From an uncultured bacterium (GTDB lineage: Bacteria; Patescibacteria; JAEDAM01; Absconditabacterales; Absconditicoccaceae): a stretch of 16,603 nucleotides of DNA. Of the stretch, positions 1 to 8,293 are shown piece by piece. The notes beneath the pieces are model-generated. The model was not told where the DNA came from and made no database searches. It saw only the letters and a list, made by a program, of their open reading frames with translations. The stretch lies in assembly GCA_937950065.1 (NCBI GenBank), contig CALFEN010000214.1:1-16603 (forward strand). Direction: 5' to 3'. A program made the position numbers and the translations under genes. Every line of letters starts with the position of its first letter. Within the stretch, counting starts at the first letter, position 1.

Positions 1-202
1 TGGTTGAGCTGTTTATATCAAGGCAATTACATCTTTGATTACTACATCATGACATATCATTACTAATGGATGAATAGGAACCCCTGCAAATTCGAGGTAT
101 AATAGTGGAGCATGATGAAATGGATGAGTCTGACGTATACATTTAGCGTCTCCAAGTATATCGTGAACCACATCGCCCGCAGCTTATACTACGACCAACT
201 AA
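1..202 (+). CDS. Glycine-rich surface protein, 3' end only (partial)
   Basis: The frame whose codons begin at base 2 is open from the window edge to TAA at 200-202 if TGA is glycine, giving about 66 C-terminal residues. The tail is rich in Gly, Ser, Thr and Ala, with a GAGGNGGVGRIHL segment followed by SISGTTSP. Several of these glycines are TGA, including two in a row at 112-117. Such Gly-rich stretches with a GRI core are seen in large repetitive secreted or cell-wall proteins of CPR and other bacteria. No membrane anchor or sorting signal is present at the C terminus. The start, length and real function lie outside the window, so the surface role is inferred from composition only. No convincing terminator was found before the next gene. 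Confidence 0.55.
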
Positions 203-219
203 AGTTAAGATAAAATACC

Positions 220-247
220 TTGAAATTTCTATTTAAACCTTTATATT
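220..247 (+). promoter_or_regulatory. Candidate sigma70-type promoter for mtaB
   Basis: TTGAAA (220-225) and TATATT (242-247) are separated by 16 bp, in the short gap between the upstream stop and the mtaB start. Transcription would begin near 254, leaving a leader of about 23 nt that carries the AAGGAG ribosome site. In such AT-rich DNA, matches of this quality occur by chance. Confidence 0.4.
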
Positions 248-265
248 TATTTAATTTTAAAAAAT

Positions 266-271
266 AAGGAG
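266..271 (+). promoter_or_regulatory. Shine-Dalgarno site of mtaB
   Basis: AAGGAG lies 5 nt before the ATG at 277 and decides that start. It is the only strong Shine-Dalgarno motif in front of any gene in this window; the other start codons have AT-rich leaders without one. Confidence 0.7.
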
Positions 272-276
272 AATTT

Positions 277-1491
277 ATGTTATACAAAGTTTTTGGCTGT
301 AAAGTAAATAAATATTTTTTGAATACATGGTTAAACTATTTCAAAAAAGATCCTTTGGATTGAGAGAAAAACATTATTGTTTCTACTTGCGTGGTCACGG
401 ATAGAGCCAAAACCAAGTTTGTCAAAGAGACCAAGAAATATATAAATCAATGATACAAAGTCTATCTTACAGGCTGTGCCGTTATCAGCGGCGGTAAACT
501 TATCGCGCGCGAGAAGTTTTTTGAAGTATATCAGGATTTATTAAGTTATAGCTCAAATATTATTTTGCTTCCGGAAAATCCTGATACCAAACTTGATTTT
601 ACAGAAAATATTTATACCAAAAAATTTATAGTTATACAGAATTGATGTGATAACAATTGTTCTTTTTGTATGACCGTACTCAAAAGATGAAAAAGCTACA
701 GTTTTTCTGGACAAGAGATTTTAACTCAAATAAACGATTTTGAAAAAAATTGAGGTAAAGAAATAGTACTTACATGAGTAAATCTTGCCTGATACTGATC
801 AAATAATACAAGACTACCTGCAAATTCTCAATTCAATAATCTTCTAAAATCTATATTAAATAATACAGGTATTCAGAGAATAAGGATTTCCAGTCTTTGA
901 CCTGAATTCTTAAATGATGAATTCTTTGAAATTATCTGTAATCCAAGGATTATGCCGCATTTCCATTTGAGTATACAATCATTTTCTGATGATGTTTTGC
1001 AGGGTATGAAAAGGAATTATGATAGCAGGCAACTTGATTACGTATTGAGCAAATTTAGAAATCTTAAAAGATTAGATTTTGATACTGTCAGTATCGGAGC
1101 TGATATCATAGTCTGATTTCCTGGAGAAACAGAAGATGATTTTCAAAAAACTTATGAATGAATACAAAAATTTAAAATAAATAAATTACATATTTTCCCT
1201 TTTTCTGCACATACCAAGTATGACAATGTTCCAGCAGGTTTATTGCCAAACCAGATCCCCAAAGAAGTTATAAAACAAAGAGAAAAATTTTTATCACTTT
1301 TATGAGAAAAAATAAGACAAGATTTCTTGGATAAAAATGTATGAAAAAAATTTGAAGTTTTGGTAGAACAAAAAAAAACTGGGAAATGGATAGGTTGGAC
1401 TCCTAACTATATAGAAGTTGCTTTGGACGGAGATTATAAAAAATGAGATATAATTTTATTTGAGCTTATAACTCAAAATATGCAATGTTAA
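277..1491 (+). CDS. mtaB: MtaB-like tRNA (t6A37) methylthiotransferase, radical SAM
   Basis: 404 residues with TGA as Gly; 14 in-frame TGA codons. The N-terminal UPF0004 domain carries the three expected cysteines, C8 (FGCKVN), C38 (STCVVT) and C67 (TGCAV), which hold the auxiliary 4Fe-4S cluster. The radical SAM cluster is C124-x3-C128-x2-C131 (CDNNCSFC), followed by a KRGKS segment and an LTGVNLAGYGS motif like that of the MtaB/YqeV branch. A GADIIVGFPGET segment follows and a TRAM-like tail ends the protein. Family members add a methylthio group to t6A at position 37 of ANN-decoding tRNAs, using two SAM molecules, in the cytoplasm. Length is slightly short for the family (about 420-450). 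The MtaB rather than MiaB assignment rests on the LTGV-type motif and the overall shape. It is followed by a convergent minus-strand gene. Confidence 0.88.
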
Positions 1492-1506
1492 ATTTTTGTT
1501 CTTTTC

Positions 1507-1547
1507 TCAATCTATTCGTAAAATATAATTCGGTATATTAAGATTGA
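1507..1547. terminator. Weak bidirectional hairpin between convergent genes
   Basis: Between the mtaB stop and the stop of the minus-strand gene, TCAATCT (1507-1513) pairs with AGATTGA (1541-1547), and inside it AATATA (1522-1527) pairs with TATATT (1534-1539). The position suits a shared terminator, but the stem is interrupted, AT-rich and lacks a clean T-tract. Confidence 0.3.
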
Positions 1548-1577
1548 TATTTTAAAATTATATTTTATCCAATTTAG

Positions 1578-2288
1578 TTAGCTAAAGCGTTTTATTTCTC
1601 ATATTATTCCTATTAACGTTTTTTTAAATTCATCATCTTTGACGGTGGAAAAAAATTTGTATAATTTGTTATAATTTGCATAAAAACTTTTTCCTATCTT
1701 TGCAGAACGATTAGTATAAAATTTCTTTAATTCTGATACAAATTTTTCATAACTTCCAAAAGTTTTTGCTATTGTAGAAGTTCATCAGTTTTCTAGTAAT
1801 GTTTTTGTGATTTTGTATCGAGACTCGAAATTTTCAGATTCATATCTCAAAAGAGCGGTATCAAGACTTGAGATTTCTATATCATTGAAAGCTAGAGTAG
1901 GGCAGTTTATATCAATATTTTTCTTTTTCAAAATAGCTACAGCAGCTTGTACTATTTCTGCTTCTCATTTTTGTATAAAATATTTTAAGATATGATATAT
2001 TATGTATTCATTTTCTACATCAAAGATGCTTTCAAATTTCTTGTCTTTAATAAAATTTGCGAATATACGATTGTATATAGCAAACTTTCTTGGACGTTCA
2101 TTGTCTATTTCTCTTTCTTCATCATTGGCAAAAATTCATATATTAATCGAAATAATTTCTAATAGTTCCTCTTCTAGATCAATATCTTTTTGTCTTAAAA
2201 TTTCGGCTAACTCTTGAGCAGAATATCCCAAGAAAGCATTTTCATTTCATTTGTCTCCTGATTCGTTAGGAGTTGTCAGTCAGTCCAT
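1578..2288 (-). CDS. Hypothetical charged alpha-helical protein
   Basis: 236 residues when TGA is glycine, ATG at 2288, TAA at 1578-1580. I do not recognise the family. The protein begins with a Gly/Asn-rich stretch (MDGLTTPNESGDKG), then long stretches rich in Glu, Lys, Ile and Leu that look helical (SAQELAEILRQKD, RYESENFESRYKI, KKFYTNRSAK). It has no signal peptide, membrane segment or recognisable catalytic motif, so it is probably cytosolic. The glycines in GYSAQ and GSYEK are normal GGA codons; others, such as the double Gly in LENGGTS, are TGA. It is last in the minus-strand run after the small membrane protein, with a 27-bp gap. No Shine-Dalgarno precedes the start. Confidence 0.75.
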
Positions 2289-2315
2289 ATTTTTTTGTTT
2301 GTTGTAAAAAGTAAT

Positions 2316-2510
2316 TTATTTCCTTTTTTTATCTTTATTTTCTTTCTTTGGATTTTTTTTGAATATCATACTAAATCCAATCAATATCAAAATCACTGGC
2401 CAAAATTTATCCCATAAGATATTTAAATTTATATCTGTTATCCCAAGGTTTTTTAGTAGATAGGCAGATCATACAACTATCAATATTATTCCGATTATAG
2501 AAAATTTCAT
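2316..2510 (-). CDS. Small membrane protein, DUF5668/LiaI-LiaF-like
   Basis: 64 residues. Two hydrophobic segments (about residues 4-19 and 37-50) are joined by a short loop, and the tail is strongly basic (KKNPKKENKDKKRK). The pattern G-IILIVVGSAYLLKNLGI, then WPVILILIGFSMIF, is that of the DUF5668 / LiaI-LiaF-like transmembrane region, found at the N terminus of envelope-stress regulators such as LiaF and as stand-alone small proteins. Here only the membrane part exists, without the LiaF toast-rack domain. Only one glycine (in VVGSA) is TGA, so the gene looks almost intact even in the standard code. The role is unknown; a membrane-associated or envelope-stress function is a guess from the family. 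Confidence 0.7.
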
Positions 2511-2584
2511 TTTTCTAGACAATGATTAAACTAATAATATAATAATTATTTTCTTTAAATTTGCAACTTTTTTCTTTACCTCTC

Positions 2585-3220
2585 TTAAAAACTATTAATA
2601 TAATTTATCGCCAGATGATACAATATTATGATAGCCAATATTATTATTATGCTTCACATGATTTTATTTATCATGGATACAGAACTTTTATGTGCTTTTT
2701 TAACTAAAAAATAAGCTCATAAACTTAAGCTTGTCCAGCACAATATTGATCCCACCAAAAATCCTAATATTAGGATTCAGATAAATAGATTAGTGGATTT
2801 TATTTCTTCTATTTTTATTATAGATGTCATCACACCAAAAGATATTATTGTAGCGGGATTTATTATTGTCAGTCACATGGATATTAGATAATCCTGCAAT
2901 AATGATTTTTTATCTGTATTTTCGCATGATATAGTATAGTTGCTCAAATACATTTTTATTCCCAAAAATATTAGAAATACAGCTCCAACACTTTTTAACC
3001 AGATATTATATTTTAATAAAAAATCAGTAATAAAACTTAATCAGAAAATGGCTACACATCAATAAAATAGGTCTACACTTACAGCCCCGAGTCCTACCAA
3101 AAATCCGGATAATCTACTTTTACATAGTGTGCGATTTATACACAATGCTCATACCGGTCCTACGGGCGCAGCTATACAAAATCCTATAATAATTCATTTT
3201 AGCAAAACAGAAAAATACAT
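2585..3220 (-). CDS. LysE/RhtB-family amino-acid exporter
   Basis: 211 residues with about six hydrophobic segments, the usual size for the family. The N terminus has the family signature IAAPVGPVGALCINRTL (about residues 16-32). A second conserved region in the middle reads GLTIINPATIISF, matching the NP motif of LysE translocators. LysE/RhtB proteins export amino acids or related metabolites across the cytoplasmic membrane. The substrate cannot be told from sequence. Glycines in several membrane helices are TGA (for example LLKGIIIG, FYGCVAIFG, GAYFLV). The start ATG (3220) lies 16 bp after the stop of the upstream 839-residue gene, so the two are probably cotranscribed. No Shine-Dalgarno is visible. 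Confidence 0.85.
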
Positions 3221-3236
3221 ATATATTTAATAATAT

Positions 3237-5756
3237 CTAAAAAAAATCTCAAACTGAACTTCACGCACTGTCAAAATAGTTTGGGTAAAGATTTTGTCCC
3301 AATTCAAATATCATGATCCTTTTGTAGTCTACCAAAAATGATATCAACAGAAAAACTATAAAACCTATACCAAAAACGAGATATATAGTTTTCTTGTTTT
3401 TCCTGTTTTTGATGATTTCTCTGATGTTTGTGAATCCCAGTCCAAATATTATAAATATCAGGATATAAGAGATTATGAGTAGCAGACCTCAAATACTTGT
3501 GTAATCTGAAAGTATTAACTTCCCTATCATATGCCAAAAAATTTGTTCTCCAAATATCTGTGAAATTATTATTGTCAACTCCAGCAACACTATCGCTGGT
3601 ACTGTTACAAAAAATATGTTTCATAAATTTCTAAAGAAAATGATTTTTTGATGGAAGATTTTTGCAAATATTTTTGCTGCTACAAAAGTATATACATAAA
3701 ATATGATAATGATTATAATATTTAGTTTTAGTAAAAACCAAAAGAAGTTATATTTTGATATAAATAAAAATGGAGTGATTAATGTTATAAAAATACATGT
3801 TGTTATCCCAAGTAATACAAAAATATTTTTATATTTGCCTATTTTCGTTATGATTTTCTTTCAGTCTTTTTTGAGTTGCGAATCTTTTTTCCAATTTCTT
3901 CCAAAAAATTTACGGATTAGTCATATTTGATAGAAAAATTTTTTTGATATCACTCCAAAAGGTTTATCCGTAAATAAATCTGAACTTAATTTTTTTATTT
4001 TTCTATATTTTAGGGTGAGATATAAATATCCTGCAAATGCCAAAATGTTTATCCCAAAAAGGATCCACGATTCATACTGAAATTTCCCAAATCAAAAAAA
4101 TTTATTTATTTCTGTAAAATCAAAGTTGAATTCAGGATGATTTTTTTTGAATTCGTTGTATTTGGCTATTTTTTGCATAAGTAAGTCATAATTTGTTTTT
4201 TCTCCAGAGTTAAAATAATCTATAAAAGATTGTTTAAATAAATATATAATTTCAAATATTTTATATTGATTTTGTAGAGATAATAATATTTTGTTGTCTA
4301 GATCTGTGTCTCATTTTGCTTCTTTTCGCTGATCGATATTTTGTTCTATTATTTCAAGGGAGTCTTTTGATTGATTTAGCGTATTTATAGGATTTTGCAG
4401 AGAATAATATATTAGTGAAAGTACTATTGGTGAACTTGTGATTTGATCCCACCAAATTCGTAATAATGGTGGTAAATTTTGGTTGTGCAGAGTCAGTGTT
4501 TTTTGTCTAAATTCGTTTATATACCAGCCGTTTTTTATTACTTCTCTTGATTTATCTAGTATATTGTACAATATTTTTTGCTGTTCCGTGTCAAAATTAT
4601 ATCCTGACAGGATTTTTTGAGTGGCAGTTCCTACGTCAATATTAGGATTTTGTAATAGCTGCCCAACTATATCGAAGTTTATCTGGTTTCGGAAATAAAA
4701 TCCAAAATTAAATAAGATATTCTTTCCCCGTCCCCATCATCATGTTTGATTCCAGTTTCGTATTCAGATAACATTTTTTTTCTTTTGTAGGGTTTGCAAT
4801 ATTTGCTGGTAATCATATCATATGAAGTTTGGGAAATCTCATCATCATTCATATTCTTTTCTTATTTGTATTTCTACTATCTGGGGGATATCACCAAATC
4901 ATATCAAAGGGTTTGTCTGCTCAAACCGAAAAAAATCTCAAGGTGTAATTTTGCTTGATACTATAATGTTTTGAGATTTTATTCCTTCAAAGACTTTAGT
5001 ATAAGTCTCTTTGTTTATATTGAGGTTTCATATTTTTCATATTCATATAGCCCATGTGCGAAATATAAGTTTTTTGTTGTATTTTTCAAATATAGGTAAT
5101 ATATATTTCAAAAAATCATTTACCTGTTCAGGTTTTTTGAATATTATTTCGCTGTAATATCCGCTGTCAAAATTATAAGCTTTTCATCATTCACCTATGC
5201 GCATTATTATTCCGGATATATCATCAAAAGTTTCAAATAATTCTTCAAAAGCTACTTGATTTAGATATTTTAATTTTTGATTTTCAGGAGTAAGATTTCA
5301 TACATACTTTTTTATCTCTTTGGTATAAAACTGCATATCTGTTATTAGAAATACCTGAAGTCATTGTTTTTTTGCTTCGTTTATTAGTTTGTGGAAATAT
5401 GATATATATATTGTGTTTCTTTTTTCTATTACACTGCCGGAATATATTTTTAGTTTTTTTAATAATAGCAGGTGGTTTACATCGTCCAATGAGATGGCAT
5501 TATAGCCGGCTTCTTTTAGTTTTTGCAGGTAGTTTTTATATCTCTCAAAACTATCTTCCAGTTGTTTTTGATCTACATATGGACTGTTTTTGAGATCAAG
5601 CTGATAATAAGGTATATTTGAATAATGTTTTATTTCTTTATCTTTATCAAAAAAAGGAGCTATACAGTCTGATATTTTTATTTCCAAAAAATTTTCTCCA
5701 AATGCAAAATTGTAAAAAATAATAAAAAAAAGTAATATTTTTAAGAAAAATTTCAT
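3237..5756 (-). CDS. Exported membrane-anchored protein, possible GH67-like TIM-barrel ectodomain
   Basis: 839 residues with TGA as Gly, TAG stop at 3237-3239. A clear signal peptide (about 1-20: MKFF, a hydrophobic core, then AFG-E) precedes a large soluble part to about residue 560, then about six membrane helices to the C terminus. The soluble part alternates predicted strands and helices: YNAISLDDVNHL, GLQVFLITD, ISGIIMRIGEGG, LIFRTWAI, GDFFRFEQTNPLIG, VEIQIRKEYEGGG. The last three recall the alpha-glucuronidase (GH67) barrel, where a similar ExQxxxEY segment occurs, but this is a memory-based resemblance and I cannot assign catalytic residues. A GTG seven codons upstream (5777) would overlap the preceding gene; ATG 5756 is preferred because it starts right at the signal peptide. 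Likely role: an extracytoplasmic carbohydrate-active or carbohydrate-binding protein; unproven. Confidence 0.7.
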
Positions 5757-5769
5757 TATTTTGGATGAT

Positions 5770-6702
5770 TTATTCACTTATTAAAGTGTCTTTATGTTTG
5801 TCATAAAGTTCTAAAGTCTGGCTTGGGGACTTGTAATCCGGGAAAAAAATCTCTCCTAGTGTTATTTTTAGATTTAGTCTGTCGTTGAGTTCCTGATTGC
5901 CTTGGATAAGCTCGTTTATTGTGTCTTCAGTGAACTTATTTTTGGACAGTATCTGTCTAATTTCTTCTTCAGACAATATATGATGGTCTCATACAAGGTT
6001 ATTTTGGGAGGTTCAGTATAGTGTTCCATCTCTGATATTTGTTAGAGTTTCAAATGCGTCTTTATCATCTTTGTTTATATAGATATAGACGTTTGAAACT
6101 ATTTTTTTTAGATTTTTTTCTCAAGCTATAGCCAAAAATTTGTCATTTATCTTTCTTATATTTATTTTTTTGAGGTAGTCCTGTGCTATGATTTCTATAT
6201 ATACATTTTCTTGCCCAAACATATCTATATAAAAATCTACCATATCTCAAATTTTTTTATCATCTTCATTGTTTAGTATCATTTGTCATATCTGTGAATT
6301 TTCTCAACCGAGTACGCAAATCAATCATTTTGAGTATTCTTTCAAAAGTTTAAAATCTATGGTTGGTAGTTCTATATATCCATAAGTGTTTGCTATAGAA
6401 CTTAATTTTATCAGATTTTTGTACCCTATCTCGTCTTGGGCAAGCAACACTATAAAGTTTTTAGTTTCTTTTCATGTTAGTTTTTCTATATCATTTTGAA
6501 CATTCATTTCAAGTCATATTATCGCTTTTATTCAGTTTTTTTTTGCTACCATAAAAAATTCTACAGTCCCAAACATGTTTCCAAAATCTGTAATAGCAAT
6601 GCTTTCCATGCCGAGAGATTTGGCTTTATCTACAATTTTTGCGGGAGTTCATATCCCTTCCAGTATGCTATAGTGAGAATGTCAATGTAGGTGCACAAAC
6701 AT
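5770..6702 (-). CDS. DnaE-like PHP-domain protein lacking the polymerase core
   Basis: 310 residues, TAA at 5770-5772. The N terminus is the PHP domain of the bacterial DNA polymerase III alpha subunit: FVHLHGHSHYSILEGIG (2-18), KSLGMESIAITDFGNMFG (28-45), AIIGLEMNV, LICVLGGENSQIGQM, and a ...DAFETLTNIRDGTLYG stretch. The end (LGEIFFPDYKSPSQT) corresponds to the linker just before the palm of full-length DnaE, and then the gene stops; normal DnaE is about 1000-1200 residues. The usual TDHGN is TDFGN, as in E. coli, and the late DVHY-type motif has become NVYIY, so metal binding is probably lost. The next gene downstream is unrelated, so this is not a frameshifted polymerase. It may be a paralogue or regulatory remnant; I infer no enzymatic activity. 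The leader is AT-rich without a Shine-Dalgarno. Confidence 0.82.
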
Positions 6703-6910
6703 GATTTTTATATATTAATAAGTAAATTTATTTATTTTATATCTTTTTATTCAGTAGTTAACTATTATATTGAGATATATACTTTATATATACGCATTAT
6801 AATCTTGAATTTAAGGCAAATTCATAGAGCAAATATTTTTTTATTTATTACAAAAAATATTTAGATATTTATAAGTTTATTAATCAAAATTTCAATATGT
6901 TTTTTAAAAA
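6703..6910. other. AT-rich intergenic region, promoter region of the minus-strand run
   Basis: No open frame worth calling in either strand. On the minus strand TATAAT (6796-6801) could be the -10 box for the PHP-domain gene, with a leader of nearly 90 nt; no good -35 partner is visible. A second TATAAA-like run lies within 15 nt of the ATG at 6702. Confidence 0.4.
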
Positions 6911-6936
6911 AGTTTGACATAGTATTATGTCAAACT
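6911..6936 (-). terminator. Rho-independent terminator of the FReD protein gene
   Basis: GTTTGACATA (6912-6921) pairs perfectly with TATGTCAAAC (6926-6935) across a 4-nt loop, with one more A:T pair outside. On the minus strand the stem is followed by a run of six T, and it begins 30 nt after the stop codon at 6966. This is the best terminator in the window. Confidence 0.8.
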
Positions 6937-6965
6937 CTTTTGTATATTGTAAATATTAAATTATT

Positions 6966-8201
6966 TTATCTAATAGCTGTGATACAGTAATTTTGGCTAG
7001 TGTCTGTGAGATCAAAAGCACTCTCTGTTTCACAATAAGCTGGTGATCATTTTTGATTTTTTGGTCAGCATGTAAGTTGGAATCATTTGTATAGTGAAAA
7101 TACTGGTCTTGGTTCTGTGGAATCATTTGTCATCAAGATAAAGGAATTTATCTTACTTGAAGCAGAGTATTGTTTGCTCAATAATTTAGTTTCTCATTTG
7201 AAGTCATATTGAAGTTCAACAGAAGAGAATATTTCTCATGTCAAAGTCTCTACACCGCCTGTTCATGCTTTAATTGTTTTTGTGAAATTATCTTTTACAA
7301 GATTTCATATATCCTGTTTTTTAAATCAATATATTACAAGAGGTTCGTTGTATCATGATGTTTTGTCGTTTGGTAAGAAACATTTTATCATAAGGTCTTT
7401 GTCAGAAGAGTCTGTCCATATATCTGTAATCTGTCATCTGCTATCAATATTTTCAGTTAGACTTATTACTTTATCTGTATTTTTTGTCTTAAAAATATTG
7501 TTATTTTTTCCTCAAGCTAACATAGTAGTAATAGTCCATCATCCATCATCTGTAGTCATGTCGCAGTATACATTAAATGCTTCTCCGCTATATCATATAG
7601 GTTGTATTTTGTATATCCCGTCTTTTCATTTAAGATTTGGATTGGTTTTGAGGTAATCTTTACAGCTTACATCATAGTTGTAAAATCAATTTAGAGTTTT
7701 TGCATTTTGAACACTTCAGCTTAATGTCTCACCATTATCTATATAAATACTGTAATCTTTGAGAGTTGTTAATTCCACAGAACTTGTTTGTCTTATAGGG
7801 GATCAACTTTTATTTAAAAGTATTCATAGTTTATTTCATACTGTTTTTATTTTATTTCAATCAGCAAATATCAATTGATACTTTGTTTTTTCAGCATTTG
7901 TGTTATATGTATATTTATCGCTGTTTGATAAATTTATAAAAAGCTCTTCCTGTATGTTTTTGGATAATGTTCATTGTATTCACATAAATTTACCATTGTA
8001 AATAATATTGAACCCTCATTGTGATTCAGGGTAGGTGCCATGGATTTGTTTGTACTTATCCAACGTAACTTGGATGTCCAAGAGATTTGAGTCTACAGCT
8101 TTGTTTTGGGAAAAGTTTTTCCAGCCGTAAAATATCAATCCGCCTACTGCTATTACAAGAATTGCAATGATGATGTACTCTACTGTTTTGTTCTTTTTCA
8201 T
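6966..8201 (-). CDS. Membrane-anchored pilin-like protein with fibrinogen-related domain
   Basis: 411 residues, ATG 8201, TAA 6966-6968. A short basic start (MKKNKTVEY) leads into one membrane helix (about 9-27) and a helical continuation, ending in DKYKQIHGTYP, a segment typical of type IV pilin-like proteins after the N-terminal helix. A classical prepilin site (G before F-T-L-x-E) is missing, although E8 near the helix start is pilin-like. From about residue 175 a fibrinogen-related domain begins: SCKDYL, KDGIYKIQP, FNVYCDMTTDDGGWT (GGWT near 219-222). The second Gly of GGWT is TGA. Four more cysteines lie in the C-terminal half and could form disulfides. Fibrinogen-like domains bind sugars or proteins, so the likely role is adhesion outside the cell. 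It is divergent from the glycosyltransferase gene and has its own terminator. Confidence 0.8.
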
Positions 8202-8230
8202 GATGTTTTTTTAAAAAATGTAAAAAAATA

Positions 8231-8260
8231 TTGATTATTTATCTTAAATAATTATATAAT
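8231..8260 (+). promoter_or_regulatory. Promoter for the GT-C glycosyltransferase
   Basis: TTGATT (8231-8236), 18-bp spacer, TATAAT (8255-8260). The -10 box is a consensus match. Transcription would begin near 8267, leaving about 27 nt of leader before ATG 8294 and no Shine-Dalgarno. Confidence 0.6.
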
Positions 8261-8285
8261 ATATTTATTTTGTAAGAAAAATCAA
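8256..8285 (-). promoter_or_regulatory. Promoter for the FReD protein gene
   Basis: On the minus strand TTGATT (8285-8280), 18-bp spacer, TATTAT (8261-8256). The -10 boxes of the two divergent promoters overlap almost completely, so RNA polymerase cannot occupy both at once. The leader to ATG 8201 is about 45-50 nt. Confidence 0.55.
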
Positions 8286-8293
8286 TATTTTTT

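Larger units (their letters stand above)
8223..8293. repeat. Perfect 14-bp inverted repeat framing divergent promoters
   Basis: AAAAAATATTGATT (8223-8236) and AATCAATATTTTTT (8280-8293) are exact reverse complements separated by 43 bp. Each arm contains the -35 hexamer of one of two opposed promoters. The right arm ends directly at the ATG of the glycosyltransferase gene. It could be simple promoter symmetry or a two-sided operator for a shared regulator. Confidence 0.75.

Noticed and set aside
277..1491. A decayed pseudogene with many premature stops
   Set aside because: All interruptions are TGA, never TAA or TAG, and they fall at conserved glycine positions. The same holds for all the larger genes in the window, so recoding explains it better than decay.
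3304..3624. A 106-codon minus-strand frame starting MKHIFCN
   Set aside because: It is out of frame with the 839-residue membrane protein that covers this interval and ends at 3237; the real frame encodes membrane helices here.
5757..5777. GTG start at 5777 for the 839-residue protein
   Set aside because: It would overlap the end of the PHP gene and put seven extra residues before the signal peptide; ATG 5756 fits the basic N-region of the signal sequence better.
7282..7656. A 124-codon plus-strand open frame opposite the FReD protein gene
   Set aside because: It lies antisense within a recognisable domain, has no homology I can see, and its open frame is a by-product of the opposite strand's codons.
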